From NCBI RefSeq assembly GCF_009909155.2, contig NZ_JAAAPM020000017.1:1-64000 (forward strand): DNA of 64,000 bases, in the 5' to 3' direction. The translations under genes were made by a program, and so were the position numbers. The notes below the pieces were generated by a model, which was not told the DNA's origin, did not search any database, and was given only the letters and a program-made list of their open reading frames with translations. Below, piece by piece: positions 16,829-24,886 of this stretch (positions within the stretch are counted from its first letter, which is position 1; each line of letters starts with the position of its first letter). This DNA is from Flavobacterium undicola. GTDB lineage: Bacteria > Bacteroidota > Bacteroidia > Flavobacteriales > Flavobacteriaceae.

Positions 16829-17065
16829 TTACCCTATTTCTTTAATTCCTTTTATAAAGATCCATTTCATAAACAACTTTTCGCCATCCTTAGTTTTTAC
16901 TGCTTGGAATTTTGGTGCTAAAAATGTTCCTAAAACAAAAGCAACAAATGGAACCCAAAAACCAGTTAAACCAGAATATCTTTCCACTAAATAGCGAAAC
17001 AATACGAATAATATAGCAAAACAACCCAGCTGGTATAAAAATGCTCTTAATTGTAATTTTGTCAT
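16829..17065 (-). CDS. Small membrane protein
   Basis: The 78-residue protein has two likely membrane helices (about residues 9-25 and 32-49), the second containing GFWVPFVAFVLGTFLAPKF, and a basic cytosolic C-terminus with FMKWIFIKGIKEIG. Similar short proteins occur widely in Flavobacteriaceae without known function. It lies downstream of the RlmL-like gene on the same strand but is separated from it by about 130 bases of repeat-like sequence. Confidence 0.7.
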   Translation of the reverse strand: MTKLQLRAFLYQLGCFAILFVLFRYLVERYSGLTGFWVPFVAFVLGTFLAPKFQAVKTKDGEKLFMKWIFIKGIKEIG

Positions 17066-17072
17066 TTTTTTT

Positions 17073-17197
17073 AAAGTTGCTAAAGTTCTAAGAATGTAAG
17101 TTACTGAGAATTTAATCTTAGCTACTTAATTTTATCGAACCCTAAATTATTATTTTTTAATTATAAATCTTTCTTAGTCCCTCAGAGACTTAGTAAC
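17073..17197. repeat. Intergenic low-complexity inverted repeat of AAGTTACT-type words
   Basis: Words such as AAGTTGCTAAAGT and GTAAGTTACTGAGAA on the left (17073-17110) are mirrored by TTCTTAGTCCCTCAGAGAC and TTAGTAACTT on the right (17171-17200). The arms are imperfect but long enough to fold. The organisation resembles the other word-reiterating intergenic repeats in this window. Confidence 0.45.
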
Positions 17198-18355
17198 TTA
17201 TTGCTGAAACTTAGTACGCTTACTTCCTTCGTACATCTCGTATTTTACTAAACGTGCTTCAAGTCCGGCGTTGAATAATTTGATTTTTCTAGATGGTCGC
17301 AAACCTACAAATTTCAAAGCTTCCAGATTTCCTGTGATAAACCAAGCATTCGTTCCCGGATAACTTTGCTTTAAAGTATCGCCAATACTTTTATAAAATT
17401 CTTCCATGTGAATATCCAAACGCTCATCATAAGGTGGATTAAACACAATATGCAATTTCCCTTCCGATGTTTTCTCGCTGTCAAAGAAATTGTCTTCTGT
17501 AATAGTTACATATTCATCTAAATTAGCATTTCTGATATTGTCTTTGGCTTTACTAACCGCAGATGGCGCTTTGTCATACCCTTTTATCGTATGATGAAAC
17601 TCACGTACTTTCGCTAATAAACTATCGCTGATTTTGTCAAACAATTCATTATCCCAATCTTTCCATTTTTCGAAAGCAAATTCCTTACGGTTGATGTTTG
17701 CCGGAATATTACAAGCAATCATCGCTGCTTCGGAAAGAAAAGTTCCTGAACCACACATTGGATCCAAGAAATCCGTTTGTCCGTCCCAACCCGATAGCAA
17801 CAAAATTCCCGCAGCCAAAACTTCGTTTATTGGCGCAATATTAGTAGCGGTTCTATAGCCACGCTGATTTAACGCATTTCCTGAAGTATCTAAGGCAACC
17901 GAAACTTGGTCTTTATCAATATGAATATTAATTCGTAAATCGGGATGGATTTTATCCACACTTGGACGTTGTCCTGTTCTTTCTCTAAATTGATCCACAA
18001 TGGCATCTTTACATTTTTGAGAAACAAATTCGGAGTGATTAAAATATTCCGAATGTACCGTAGCATCAATCACAAAAGTTTGATTGGCATTGATAAACTT
18101 AGACCAGTTCACTCCCGTAACTCCTTTGTACAAAGCTTTTTCATTATTCGCTCTAAAAGAATAAATCGGTTTTAAGATTTTTAATGCGGTACGCAAAGAC
18201 AAATTGGCCTTGTACATAAAGCCTTTATCTCCTTTAAAACTCACCATTCTTACTCCCTGCTCTACGTCTTGTGCACCTAAATTTTTCAATTCGGTTGCTA
18301 ATATTTCTTCAAAACCAAAAAAGGTTTTGGCAATCATCTTAAAATTTTCTTCCAT
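17198..18355 (-). CDS. THUMP-domain class I rRNA methyltransferase (RlmL N-terminal/YpsC-like)
   Basis: Residues 1-160 form a THUMP-type RNA-binding region, and the rest a Rossmann methyltransferase with DPMCGSGTFLSEAAM and the NPPY motif (FNPPYDERL) that binds the target amino group. Such proteins make N2-methylguanosine in 23S rRNA (G2445 for RlmL in E. coli). The window protein corresponds only to the RlmL half, not the fused RlmK half. I chose the ATG at 18355, giving 385 residues beginning MEENFKMIAKTFFG; a TTG at 18373 in the same frame would add six residues and seems less likely. Confidence 0.88.
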   Translation of the reverse strand: MEENFKMIAKTFFGFEEILATELKNLGAQDVEQGVRMVSFKGDKGFMYKANLSLRTALKILKPIYSFRANNEKALYKGVTGVNWSKFINANQTFVIDATVHSEYFNHSEFVSQKCKDAIVDQFRERTGQRPSVDKIHPDLRINIHIDKDQVSVALDTSGNALNQRGYRTATNIAPINEVLAAGILLLSGWDGQTDFLDPMCGSGTFLSEAAMIACNIPANINRKEFAFEKWKDWDNELFDKISDSLLAKVREFHHTIKGYDKAPSAVSKAKDNIRNANLDEYVTITEDNFFDSEKTSEGKLHIVFNPPYDERLDIHMEEFYKSIGDTLKQSYPGTNAWFITGNLEALKFVGLRPSRKIKLFNAGLEARLVKYEMYEGSKRTKFQQ

Positions 18356-18456
18356 TTCTCTTTTAAATTCCAATAATTAAATTGCTATGCCAGTTCGCTT
18401 TCGCTCGTGTCCAAATTCCAAACAACCTGAAATAGTATATTTCCGCAAAAATACAC

Positions 18457-18464
18457 TAAATTTG
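18457..18464 (+). promoter_or_regulatory. Possible -7 box of the methyltransferase/ZIP operon
   Basis: TAAATTTG matches TAnnTTTG, 27 bases before the start codon at 18492. No TTTG -33 element is evident. Confidence 0.4.
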
Positions 18465-18491
18465 CGGGATAGAATTAATCGAAAAGAATAA

Positions 18492-19256
18492 ATGTCCGAA
18501 GCATCAAAAACAACTAATACAAATCAAGACCAACCAAATCAAACTTGGTTCAGCTCTTGGTTTGATACTCCCTATTATCACATTCTGTACAAAGAACGAA
18601 ATGACAAAGAAGCACAGCTTTTCATGGATAATTTAACGCATTATTTAAATCTTCCTGAAAAAGCTAGAGTCTTGGATTTAGCCTGCGGTAAAGGGCGTCA
18701 CGCTATTTATTTGAACCAATTGGGGTATGATGTCATTGGCGCTGATTTGTCTGAAAACAGCATAGCCGAAGCCAGCAAAAATTCAAATGAAACACTGCAT
18801 TTTAAAGTTCACGACATGCGTGAATCTTTCGAAGAAAAATACGATGCCATTTTTAATCTGTTTACCAGTTTTGGTTATTTCGAAAATGACGATGACAATT
18901 TAGCTACTTTAAAAGCAATCAAAAACAGTTTATCTGACTATGGTTTTGCCGTAATTGATTTTATGAATGTCAATCAGGTAATTGAAACATTGGTTCCTGA
19001 AGAAGTAAAAACGGTAGACGGAATCGATTTTCACCTGAAACGTTATGTTGCCAACGGGCATATTTTTAAAGAAATTGATTTTGAAGACCAAGGACAAAAA
19101 TTCCATTTTACCGAAAAAGTAAAAGCCTTGACCTTACAAGATTTTGAATCCATGATGGAAGAAGCAGGTATTTATCTTTTGGACATTTTTGGAGACTATA
19201 AGTTGAAAAAATTCCACAAAACCGAAAGCGAACGACTCATCCTTATTTTTAAATAA
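18492..19256 (+). CDS. Class I SAM-dependent methyltransferase
   Basis: The 254-residue soluble protein has a clear SAM-binding fold: motif I VLDLACGKGRHAIYL at about residues 59-73, followed by GADLSENSI and the motif IV region YDAIFNLFTSFGYF. The N-terminus has a WFSSWFDTPYYHILYKERND block common to a family of uncharacterised bacterial methyltransferases. The substrate is unknown. Its stop overlaps the start of the ZIP transporter gene by one base (TAATG), so translation of the two is coupled. Confidence 0.88.
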   Translation: MSEASKTTNTNQDQPNQTWFSSWFDTPYYHILYKERNDKEAQLFMDNLTHYLNLPEKARVLDLACGKGRHAIYLNQLGYDVIGADLSENSIAEASKNSNETLHFKVHDMRESFEEKYDAIFNLFTSFGYFENDDDNLATLKAIKNSLSDYGFAVIDFMNVNQVIETLVPEEVKTVDGIDFHLKRYVANGHIFKEIDFEDQGQKFHFTEKVKALTLQDFESMMEEAGIYLLDIFGDYKLKKFHKTESERLILIFK

Positions 19257-19951
19257 TGAATTACCTTTTACCATTACTTTCTGTACTTCTGGGGTATATT
19301 ATTGCATTGATTTTAAAACCAAAAAACAAAAGCAATCTAAAGCTACTATTGGCTTTTAGTGGTTCGTTTTTGCTTTCTTTGACGGTAATGCACTTATTAC
19401 CCGAAATCTATGAAAGTCATGAGCATATTATTGGTGAAAGTCACAATCACAATGCGGGAATTTTTATTATGCTTGGAATTTTGTTCCAAATTATCCTCGA
19501 ATTTTTCTCTAAAGGTGCTGAACACGGTCACGTTCACGGACATCCTAATATGTCTCATATTCCGTGGTTGTTGTTTATCAGTCTTTGTATTCATGCTTTT
19601 CTGGAAGGATTTCCTGTGGGACATAATCACGATAATTTAGCGCTGGGAATTGCTATTCATCACCTTCCTATTGCTATTATTTTGACCACTTTTTTCATCA
19701 ATTCACATTTAAATAAACAAGCAATTTTTGCCTTCATGCTTACTTTTGCATTGATGACACCACTAGGAACATTCGCTTCTGATTATCTTACTGGCTTAAA
19801 CGAATACCATAACGAAATTACAGCAATCGTAATCGGGATATTATTTCATATTTCCTCAACTATTATTTTCGAAAGTAGCGAAGGACACAAATTTAATATT
19901 GCCAAAGTTTCGATGATTGTTTTAGGAATTGCCTTGGCTTATTTTTTATAG
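19256..19951 (+). CDS. ZIP family divalent metal transporter
   Basis: The 231-residue inner-membrane protein has about eight hydrophobic helices. It carries the ZIP signature residues: HAFLEGFPVGHNH in one helix and GIAIHHLPIAIILT in the next, whose His, Glu and Gly residues form the metal path. His-rich loops (HEHIIGESHNHN, HGHVHGHPNMSH) are typical metal-sensing or metal-buffering segments. It probably imports Zn2+ or another divalent metal. It is coupled to the upstream methyltransferase gene by a one-base overlap. Confidence 0.9.
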   Translation: MNYLLPLLSVLLGYIIALILKPKNKSNLKLLLAFSGSFLLSLTVMHLLPEIYESHEHIIGESHNHNAGIFIMLGILFQIILEFFSKGAEHGHVHGHPNMSHIPWLLFISLCIHAFLEGFPVGHNHDNLALGIAIHHLPIAIILTTFFINSHLNKQAIFAFMLTFALMTPLGTFASDYLTGLNEYHNEITAIVIGILFHISSTIIFESSEGHKFNIAKVSMIVLGIALAYFL

Positions 19952-20081
19952 ATTTTAATTTGTAAAAGAACTAAATAATCGAGCAATCATCAAAACACAA
20001 ACATTTAGAAAAACAAATCTTAACATTCGTTAAAATCGTATTTTAGAGGTTTTTAAAATTAGTTGTTAGAGAAAAGTAATT

Positions 20082-21230
20082 ATGCAAGAAATTCAAAATT
20101 TAGTAACCGTAATCAGTGAAACCCAAACCTATTTTAGGCAACAAGCTCAAAAACAGGTGAATATTGGGCTTACGTTGCGCAACTGGTTTTTTGGATTTTA
20201 TATTGTAGAATACGAACAAAAAGGCAAAGACAGAGCGGTTTATGGCGAGAATTTGATTCAAAATTTATCAAAATTATTGGGAGAAAAGCAACTAAAAGGT
20301 TTTTCGGCAGTAAACTTAAGAATGTATAGGAGTTTCTATTTATGCTATCCTGAAATTCAACAGTCACTGACTGTTAAATTATACCTTAATGATTTTCAAC
20401 AAAATACAATTTTGCAGTCAGTGTCTGCAAAATTGATAGCAGACCAAAATCAAGTAGAAAACAATGAAATTGTAATTTTCCAGTCAGTGTCTGGAAAATC
20501 TATATCAGATATTGAAAAAATGATTAATCATTTGAGTTTTACCCATATTGTAGAATTGATAAAACAAGACAATGAAACCAAACGCAGTTTTTATCAGTGG
20601 CAAAGTATTGATAATAACTGGTCAGTTCGTGAATTACAACGAGCAGTAAACAGTATGTTCTATGAGCGAACTGGCTTGAGTTTTGACAAAGACAAAGTAA
20701 TTGAAAATCAAAAGAAACAGTTACCGATTCTTCCCGAAGATTTTTTTAAAAACCCATATATATTAGAGTTTTTAGAACTCAAACAAGAAACTTCCTATTC
20801 AGAAAACGATCTGGAACAGGCGATTATCAATCATTTACAAACATTTTTGATTGAATTAGGCAAAGGATTTTGTTTTGAAGCCCGTCAAAAACGAATTACT
20901 TTTGACAATACACATTATTTTATAGATTTGGTTTTTTACCATCGTATTTTAAAATGCAATATTCTAATTGACTTAAAATTGGGTGAATTCACACACGCCG
21001 ATTCAGGGCAAATGAATGTGTATTTGAATTATTACAATGAAAATGAAAGACAAGAAAATGATAATCCACCCATTGGATTAATTTTGTGTGCAGGTAAAAA
21101 CGAAAATCTGGTAAAATACGCCACAGCTAATTTAAGCCAACAAGTTTTCGTATCTAAATATCTGATCAACTTACCCAACGAAAACGATTTGAAAAAAATC
21201 ATTGAAGAAGAACAAAAGAAATTTATTTAA
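20082..21230 (+). CDS. DUF1016/YhcG-type PDDEXK nuclease domain protein
   Basis: The 382-residue protein matches the YhcG family: an N-terminal DNA-binding-type helical domain (IGLTLRNWFFGFYIVEYEQ, then LRMYRSFYLCYP), a linker, WSVRELQRAVNSMFYERTGLS, and a C-terminal PD-(D/E)xK-like nuclease domain with FIDLVFYHR and ILIDLKLGEF carrying plausible acidic and Lys active-site residues. Relatives are found near restriction-modification loci, but none is visible here. The linker contains three repeats of a QSVSxK-type heptad that coincide with DNA palindromes. It ends one base before the murQ start codon. Role unknown; DNA cleavage or defence is inference. Confidence 0.85.
   Translation: MQEIQNLVTVISETQTYFRQQAQKQVNIGLTLRNWFFGFYIVEYEQKGKDRAVYGENLIQNLSKLLGEKQLKGFSAVNLRMYRSFYLCYPEIQQSLTVKLYLNDFQQNTILQSVSAKLIADQNQVENNEIVIFQSVSGKSISDIEKMINHLSFTHIVELIKQDNETKRSFYQWQSIDNNWSVRELQRAVNSMFYERTGLSFDKDKVIENQKKQLPILPEDFFKNPYILEFLELKQETSYSENDLEQAIINHLQTFLIELGKGFCFEARQKRITFDNTHYFIDLVFYHRILKCNILIDLKLGEFTHADSGQMNVYLNYYNENERQENDNPPIGLILCAGKNENLVKYATANLSQQVFVSKYLINLPNENDLKKIIEEEQKKFI
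20359..20499 (+). repeat. Three covarying palindromes inside the DUF1016 gene
   Basis: The palindromes are at 20359-20375 (AACAGTCA-C-TGACTGTT), 20407-20435 (CAATTTTGCAG, seven-base loop TCAGTGT, CTGCAAAATTG) and 20475-20499 (ATTTTCCAG, the same loop, CTGGAAAAT). All share a CAG...CTG core. The pair outside the core changes in concert: A/T in the first, G/C in the second, C/G in the third. They encode QQSLTVKL, LQSVSAKL and FQSVSGKS. Confidence 0.85.
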
Positions 21231-21231
21231 A

Positions 21232-22053
21232 ATGACATTCATAAAAACCACCGAACAATCCTCAAAATACGAACATTTAGAAAAGATGTCAGTTTCTGAC
21301 TTACTTTCAAATATCAATAACGAAGATAAAACTGTTCCGCTAGCTGTTGAAAAAGCGCTGCCTAAAATTGAAATTTTAGTAACTCAAATTGTTGCTAAAA
21401 TGAAATTGGGCGGACGTTTATTTTACATTGGCGCTGGAACTTCAGGACGTTTGGGTGTGGTTGATGCTTCTGAATGTCCGCCAACTTTTGGTGTTCCATT
21501 TGATTTGGTCGTGGGAATTATTGCAGGTGGTGACAAAGCCATTCGTAAAGCAGTAGAAAACGCCGAAGACAATGCAACCCAGGCCTGGATTGATTTACAG
21601 GAATTCAACATCAACGAGAATGATGTGGTAGTAGGAATTGCCGCTTCGGGCACAACGCCTTATGTTATTGGCGGTTTAGAAACTTGCAACAAAAACAATA
21701 TCATCACAGGAAGTATTTCTTGCAATGCTGGAAGTCCGCTTTCGCAAACGGCACAATTTCCTATTGATGTTGTGGTAGGTCCAGAATTTGTTACTGGAAG
21801 TTCTAGAATGAAAGCAGGAACAGCTCAAAAGCTGGTTCTGAATATGATTTCGACTGCCACAATGATTCAATTGGGAAAAGTAAAAGGCAACAAAATGGTC
21901 GATATGCAATTGAGTAACAACAAACTAGTTGATCGCGGTACTAAAATGATTATGGGCGAAATTCCTGTAAGCTACGAAGATGCAGCTCAATTATTGAAAG
22001 AACACGGAAGCGTGCGTAAAGCAGTTGATTTCTTTAATGCAAATAAGTTATAA
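21232..22053 (+). CDS. murQ: N-acetylmuramic acid 6-phosphate etherase
   Basis: MurQ cleaves the lactyl ether of MurNAc-6-phosphate, giving GlcNAc-6-phosphate and D-lactate during peptidoglycan recycling. The 273-residue protein has the SIS-fold signature GAGTSGRLGVVDASECPPTFG (positions about 65-85), including the Glu of the active site, then GIAASGTTPYV and SSRMKAGTAQK. I chose the ATG at 21232, which immediately follows the stop of the upstream gene; a TTG at 21202 would add ten residues overlapping that gene. No murein-recycling kinase gene is adjacent. The length is at the lower normal limit. Confidence 0.94.
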   Translation: MTFIKTTEQSSKYEHLEKMSVSDLLSNINNEDKTVPLAVEKALPKIEILVTQIVAKMKLGGRLFYIGAGTSGRLGVVDASECPPTFGVPFDLVVGIIAGGDKAIRKAVENAEDNATQAWIDLQEFNINENDVVVGIAASGTTPYVIGGLETCNKNNIITGSISCNAGSPLSQTAQFPIDVVVGPEFVTGSSRMKAGTAQKLVLNMISTATMIQLGKVKGNKMVDMQLSNNKLVDRGTKMIMGEIPVSYEDAAQLLKEHGSVRKAVDFFNANKL

Positions 22054-22055
22054 GT

Positions 22056-22115
22056 TAGGTGTTATGCGTTGTTAACAACCGCTCCCCCCTAACTCATAAC
22101 CCATAACTCATAACC
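22056..22115. repeat. Intergenic repeat of AACTCATAAC-type words
   Basis: The right side has CTAACTCATAACCCATAACTCATAACC, three iterations of a CATAAC word (22089-22115, described here by pattern), while the left side (GTTAGGTGTTATGCGTTGTTAAC) carries the complementary GTTATG words. The arrangement can fold as an imperfect hairpin between murQ and the next gene. Confidence 0.5.
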
Positions 22116-22123
22116 TTTCCAAA

Positions 22124-22345
22124 ATGGCAACAAACAAAGAATTATTATCCAAAGGAATTCGATATCTGGCAGGCGCTTTGCCTTTGCTTTTTATTGGTCC
22201 GTCATTAATTTACAATGCCTTTATGAACCAGCAAAATGTTTGGCATTATCTGGTTTTAGGCATCGGAATCATTGCTTGCCTGGCATCCATGTATTTAATC
22301 TTTTTAGGATTGAAAACCATGATGAGAGCTTTATTTAACGACTAA
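22124..22345 (+). CDS. DUF6095-like small membrane protein
   Basis: The 73-residue protein has two clear membrane helices (about residues 13-30 and 42-65), starting MATNKELLSKGIRYLAGALP and ending GLKTMMRALFND. This pattern matches the DUF6095 family of Flavobacteriaceae, which is often found directly downstream of murQ. Function is unknown. It lies about 70 bases after murQ on the same strand. Confidence 0.8.
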   Translation: MATNKELLSKGIRYLAGALPLLFIGPSLIYNAFMNQQNVWHYLVLGIGIIACLASMYLIFLGLKTMMRALFND

Positions 22346-22372
22346 TTTGTATCTTTACTAAAAATTTAGATT

Positions 22373-22606
22373 ATGGATATTCAAGCTGAAATAAATTGGA
22401 TACATCAAGAAATTGACAAAGTAAAAGATCCTACTTTTGTTGAAAAACTAAAACGTCTTTTACTTACTACAAACTCTTCTTCAGAAACTACTACAGATGC
22501 TGATTACAATATTGATATTGAAAAAGCACTAGAAAGTATCAAAAAAGGGCATTTTCATACTGAAGATGAAGCAAGAGAAATTTCAAAAAAATGGGGAAGA
22601 AAATAA
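22373..22606 (+). CDS. Putative antitoxin of a type II toxin-antitoxin pair
   Basis: The 77-residue acidic protein is mostly helical, with an N-terminal WIHQEIDKVKDPTFVEKLKRLL segment that resembles the start of small antitoxin-like proteins and a C-terminal IEKALESIKKGHFHTEDEAREISKKW block, similar to antitoxin tails that wrap around ParE/RelE toxins. Its last 16 bases overlap the toxin gene. No classical ribbon-helix-helix or HTH motif is obvious. The role is inferred mainly from context. Confidence 0.75.
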   Translation: MDIQAEINWIHQEIDKVKDPTFVEKLKRLLLTTNSSSETTTDADYNIDIEKALESIKKGHFHTEDEAREISKKWGRK

Positions 22607-22893
22607 TTTGGTCTTCCAATGCTTTGGAACAACTAGAAGACATTCATTTTTATATTCTTTTTGAAAGCAAATCCATTCAGGTTGCAGATAAAGTAATTGA
22701 TAAAATTTTTGAAAGCACCGAAATTCTTAAAACCAAACCAGAAATCTATAAACTCGATTCAAAAAAAGACAACAATGACGGAAGCTTCCGAGTTTACTTC
22801 GTCTATGATTATATGATTTCATACCAAATTACTCCAGATTACATTCAAATTCTTCGAGTTAGACATACATCAAGAAAACCCAAAAACTTCTAA
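22591..22893 (+). CDS. ParE/RelE superfamily toxin
   Basis: The 100-residue basic protein has the ParE/RelE fold pattern: an N-terminal WSSNALEQLEDIHFYI helix pair, a central GSFRVYFVYDYMISYQI strand set and the C-terminal ILRVRHTSRKP strand typical of ParE-like members. ParE toxins inhibit DNA gyrase, while RelE toxins cut mRNA on the ribosome; sequence by eye favours ParE but does not settle it. The gene overlaps the antitoxin gene by 16 bases and the pentapeptide-repeat gene by one base (TAATG), making a three-gene translation-coupled unit. Confidence 0.82.
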   Translation: MGKKIIWSSNALEQLEDIHFYILFESKSIQVADKVIDKIFESTEILKTKPEIYKLDSKKDNNDGSFRVYFVYDYMISYQITPDYIQILRVRHTSRKPKNF

Positions 22894-23465
22894 TGGAAGA
22901 CTTAATTCATATCCAGAAAACATTTGACAAAGTAGTTTTCATCGACAAAAAAGTAAGCAATCGCGAATTTGAGGATTGCATTTTTAAAAACTGTGACTTT
23001 TCCAATAGCGATTTTTCGAATAATACTTTTATGGATTGCGAGTTTATCAACTGCAATCTTTCGATGACAACTCTTGGCGGAACAAGTTTGAAAACCGTCC
23101 ATTTTTCGAATTGTAAACTACTGGGAATTCATTTTAACGACTGTGCCGATTTTATGTTTGCCGTGAGTTTTGCTGATTGCATTTTAGATTATGCTTCTTT
23201 TTCGAATAAAAAAATGCCGAAAACTAAGTTCAATTCCTGTTCGATGAAAGAAGTGACTTTCATTGGAACAAACCTTTCCAATTCGATTTTTGACAATTGC
23301 AATTTAGAAAATGCCGTTTTTAATGACACTCAATTGAAAGAAGTAAATTTCCTGACAGCTTACAATTATAAAATTGATCCTGAGTTCAATCCGATGCGAA
23401 AAGCTAAATTTTCGATGCAGGGAATTCCGGGACTTCTAGACAAATACGATATTAAAATTCAATAA
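22893..23465 (+). CDS. Pentapeptide-repeat protein (Qnr-like fold)
   Basis: The 190-residue protein carries many A(D/N)LXX-type pentapeptides centred on Phe or Leu (FEDCIFKNCDFSNSDFSNN, FIGTNLSNSIFDNCNLENA), which fold into a right-handed quadrilateral beta-helix resembling DNA in shape and charge. A small break near residue 75 (HFNDCADFMF) may form a loop, as in Qnr proteins. Qnr, MfpA, AlbG and McbG relatives bind and protect DNA gyrase or topoisomerase IV. The start codon overlaps the toxin stop codon. A gyrase-protecting role here is inference from fold and context. Confidence 0.85.
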   Translation: MEDLIHIQKTFDKVVFIDKKVSNREFEDCIFKNCDFSNSDFSNNTFMDCEFINCNLSMTTLGGTSLKTVHFSNCKLLGIHFNDCADFMFAVSFADCILDYASFSNKKMPKTKFNSCSMKEVTFIGTNLSNSIFDNCNLENAVFNDTQLKEVNFLTAYNYKIDPEFNPMRKAKFSMQGIPGLLDKYDIKIQ

Positions 23466-23492
23466 GCTTTTTGTAAGAACTGAAAAAAAATT

Positions 23493-23663
23493 ATGAGATT
23501 TCAACTTTTATCAGATATTGGTGGATTTATTTATTGGATAATTATTAAATTTTGTAAATCTGATTTAGAAATTGAACTTGCAAAAGATAAGTGGGCGAGA
23601 AATATTTTAATTTTTTTAATTCTCTTTGTAATTATTATGTTCATTTCTGTAAAATTTCAATAA
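23493..23663 (+). CDS. Small hypothetical membrane protein
   Basis: A 56-codon frame reads MRFQLLSDIGGFIYWIIIKF at its start, a charged centre (KSDLEIELAKDKWARN) and a C-terminal membrane helix (ILIFLILFVIIMFIS). The arrangement of a hydrophobic start, charged middle and single helix with a basic tail looks like a real small membrane protein. It fits the gap between the pentapeptide gene and the lipoprotein gene, starting 28 bases after the former and ending 17 bases before the latter. No family is recognised. Confidence 0.5.
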   Translation: MRFQLLSDIGGFIYWIIIKFCKSDLEIELAKDKWARNILIFLILFVIIMFISVKFQ

Positions 23664-23680
23664 ATATTTTAACCAAAACT

Positions 23681-24058
23681 ATGAAAAAACTCATTCTACT
23701 ACCCTTATTGCTGCTTTTTGCTTCTTGCTATAATGCCGAACACAATTGCAAAGATTTTAAAACTGGAAAATTCCATTTTGAATACGAAGTTGATGGTGTA
23801 AAAAAAGTTACACTTTTTGAACGCAATGACAGCATTGAAATTGAAACATTCGAAGGAAAAACAGATACCGCTTCTATTCGTTGGGTAAATGATTGCGAAT
23901 ATATCTTGAAAAAAATGCATCCAAAAAATATGGCTGAAGAAAAATCAATTAGTATGAGAATTTTGACAACCTCAAAAAATTCATATACCTTTGAATTTGG
24001 TATAGTAGGCGCTGATTTAAAACAAAAAGGTACTGTAACTAAAATTGGTGAATTGTAA
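23681..24058 (+). CDS. Putative lipoprotein, DNA topology locus neighbour
   Basis: The 125-residue product starts MKKLILLPLLLLFASCYNAEHNC, a textbook lipoprotein signal with the lipidated Cys at 16. The mature domain contains FKTGKFHFEYEVDGVKKVTLFERND and IRWVNDCEYIL, patterns of a small lipocalin-like beta-barrel shared by Flavobacteriaceae lipoproteins. An in-frame GTG at 23591 would add 30 residues without a signal and overlaps the preceding small gene, so I prefer 23681. Function unknown; a DNA-binding lipoprotein annotation sometimes used for such proteins cannot be supported here. Confidence 0.78.
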   Translation: MKKLILLPLLLLFASCYNAEHNCKDFKTGKFHFEYEVDGVKKVTLFERNDSIEIETFEGKTDTASIRWVNDCEYILKKMHPKNMAEEKSISMRILTTSKNSYTFEFGIVGADLKQKGTVTKIGEL

Positions 24059-24093
24059 AATTCCCTTCATTCTTTAATTCTTAACTTAATACT

Positions 24094-24864
24094 ATGGAAG
24101 TATTTTTAAATGCTGATGCTTGGATTGCTTTATTAACATTAACGTTTCTGGAAATTGTACTGGGAATTGACAACATCATTTTCATCTCGATTGCCACAGG
24201 TAAATTGCCTCAGGAAAGTCGTAAAAAAGCAACCAAAATCGGAATGTTCTTAGCTATGTTCATGAGAATCGCATTGCTTTTAGGAATCTCCTATTTGATT
24301 GCCATGAAAGAACCATGGTTTACGATTGATTTTAGTTGGTTGAGCGCACAAGTATCGGGACAAAGTATTATTCTATTGCTTGGAGGTTTATTCTTAATTT
24401 ATAAAAGCACCAACGAAATTCGAGAAAAAGTAGATGAAAAAGGGCATGAAGAAAAAGAAATGAGTAAAAGTGCTACTAAGTCATTCAGTAGTGTTATTGT
24501 ACAAATCATATTAATTGACCTGGTTTTCTCTTTTGACAGTATTTTAACTGCTGTTGGAATGACTAATGGTGTTGCTGGAGCCTTATATATTATGATTACT
24601 GCGGTAATTATTTCGGTTTTAATCATGATGCAATTTGCTGTTCCAGTTGGAAGTTTCGTCAATAAACATCCTTCAATTCAAATTTTAGGATTGTCATTTT
24701 TAATCCTAATCGGAATGATGTTGCTTACCGAAAGTGCTCATTTATCGAATGCTTCCATATTTGGAAGTCATGTTACTCCTATTCCAAAAGGCTATTTGTA
24801 TTTTGCCATTTCATTCTCCCTTTTGGTAGAAGTATTAAATATGAAAATTTCAAAAAAGAAATAA
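24094..24864 (+). CDS. TerC family integral membrane protein
   Basis: The 256-residue protein has about seven to eight membrane helices and the TerC motifs LTFLEIVLGIDNIIFISI near the start and IDLVFSFDSILTAVGM in the middle, whose Asp residues line the proposed metal path. TerC proteins are linked to tellurite resistance or to manganese export and metal loading of exported proteins; no other ter genes are nearby, so a metal-homeostasis role is more likely. A strong terminator follows directly. Confidence 0.9.
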   Translation: MEVFLNADAWIALLTLTFLEIVLGIDNIIFISIATGKLPQESRKKATKIGMFLAMFMRIALLLGISYLIAMKEPWFTIDFSWLSAQVSGQSIILLLGGLFLIYKSTNEIREKVDEKGHEEKEMSKSATKSFSSVIVQIILIDLVFSFDSILTAVGMTNGVAGALYIMITAVIISVLIMMQFAVPVGSFVNKHPSIQILGLSFLILIGMMLLTESAHLSNASIFGSHVTPIPKGYLYFAISFSLLVEVLNMKISKKK

Positions 24865-24886
24865 AATAAAAAATACAACCATAAAG

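Noticed and set aside
20082..21230. Restriction-modification system around the DUF1016 gene
   Set aside because: No methyltransferase, specificity or restriction gene of such a system is adjacent.
21202..21231. Upstream TTG start for murQ
   Set aside because: It would overlap the end of the DUF1016 gene; the ATG at 21232 sits right after that stop and matches the family start.
23591..23680. GTG-initiated extension of the lipoprotein
   Set aside because: It would bury the lipoprotein signal, which starts cleanly at 23681.
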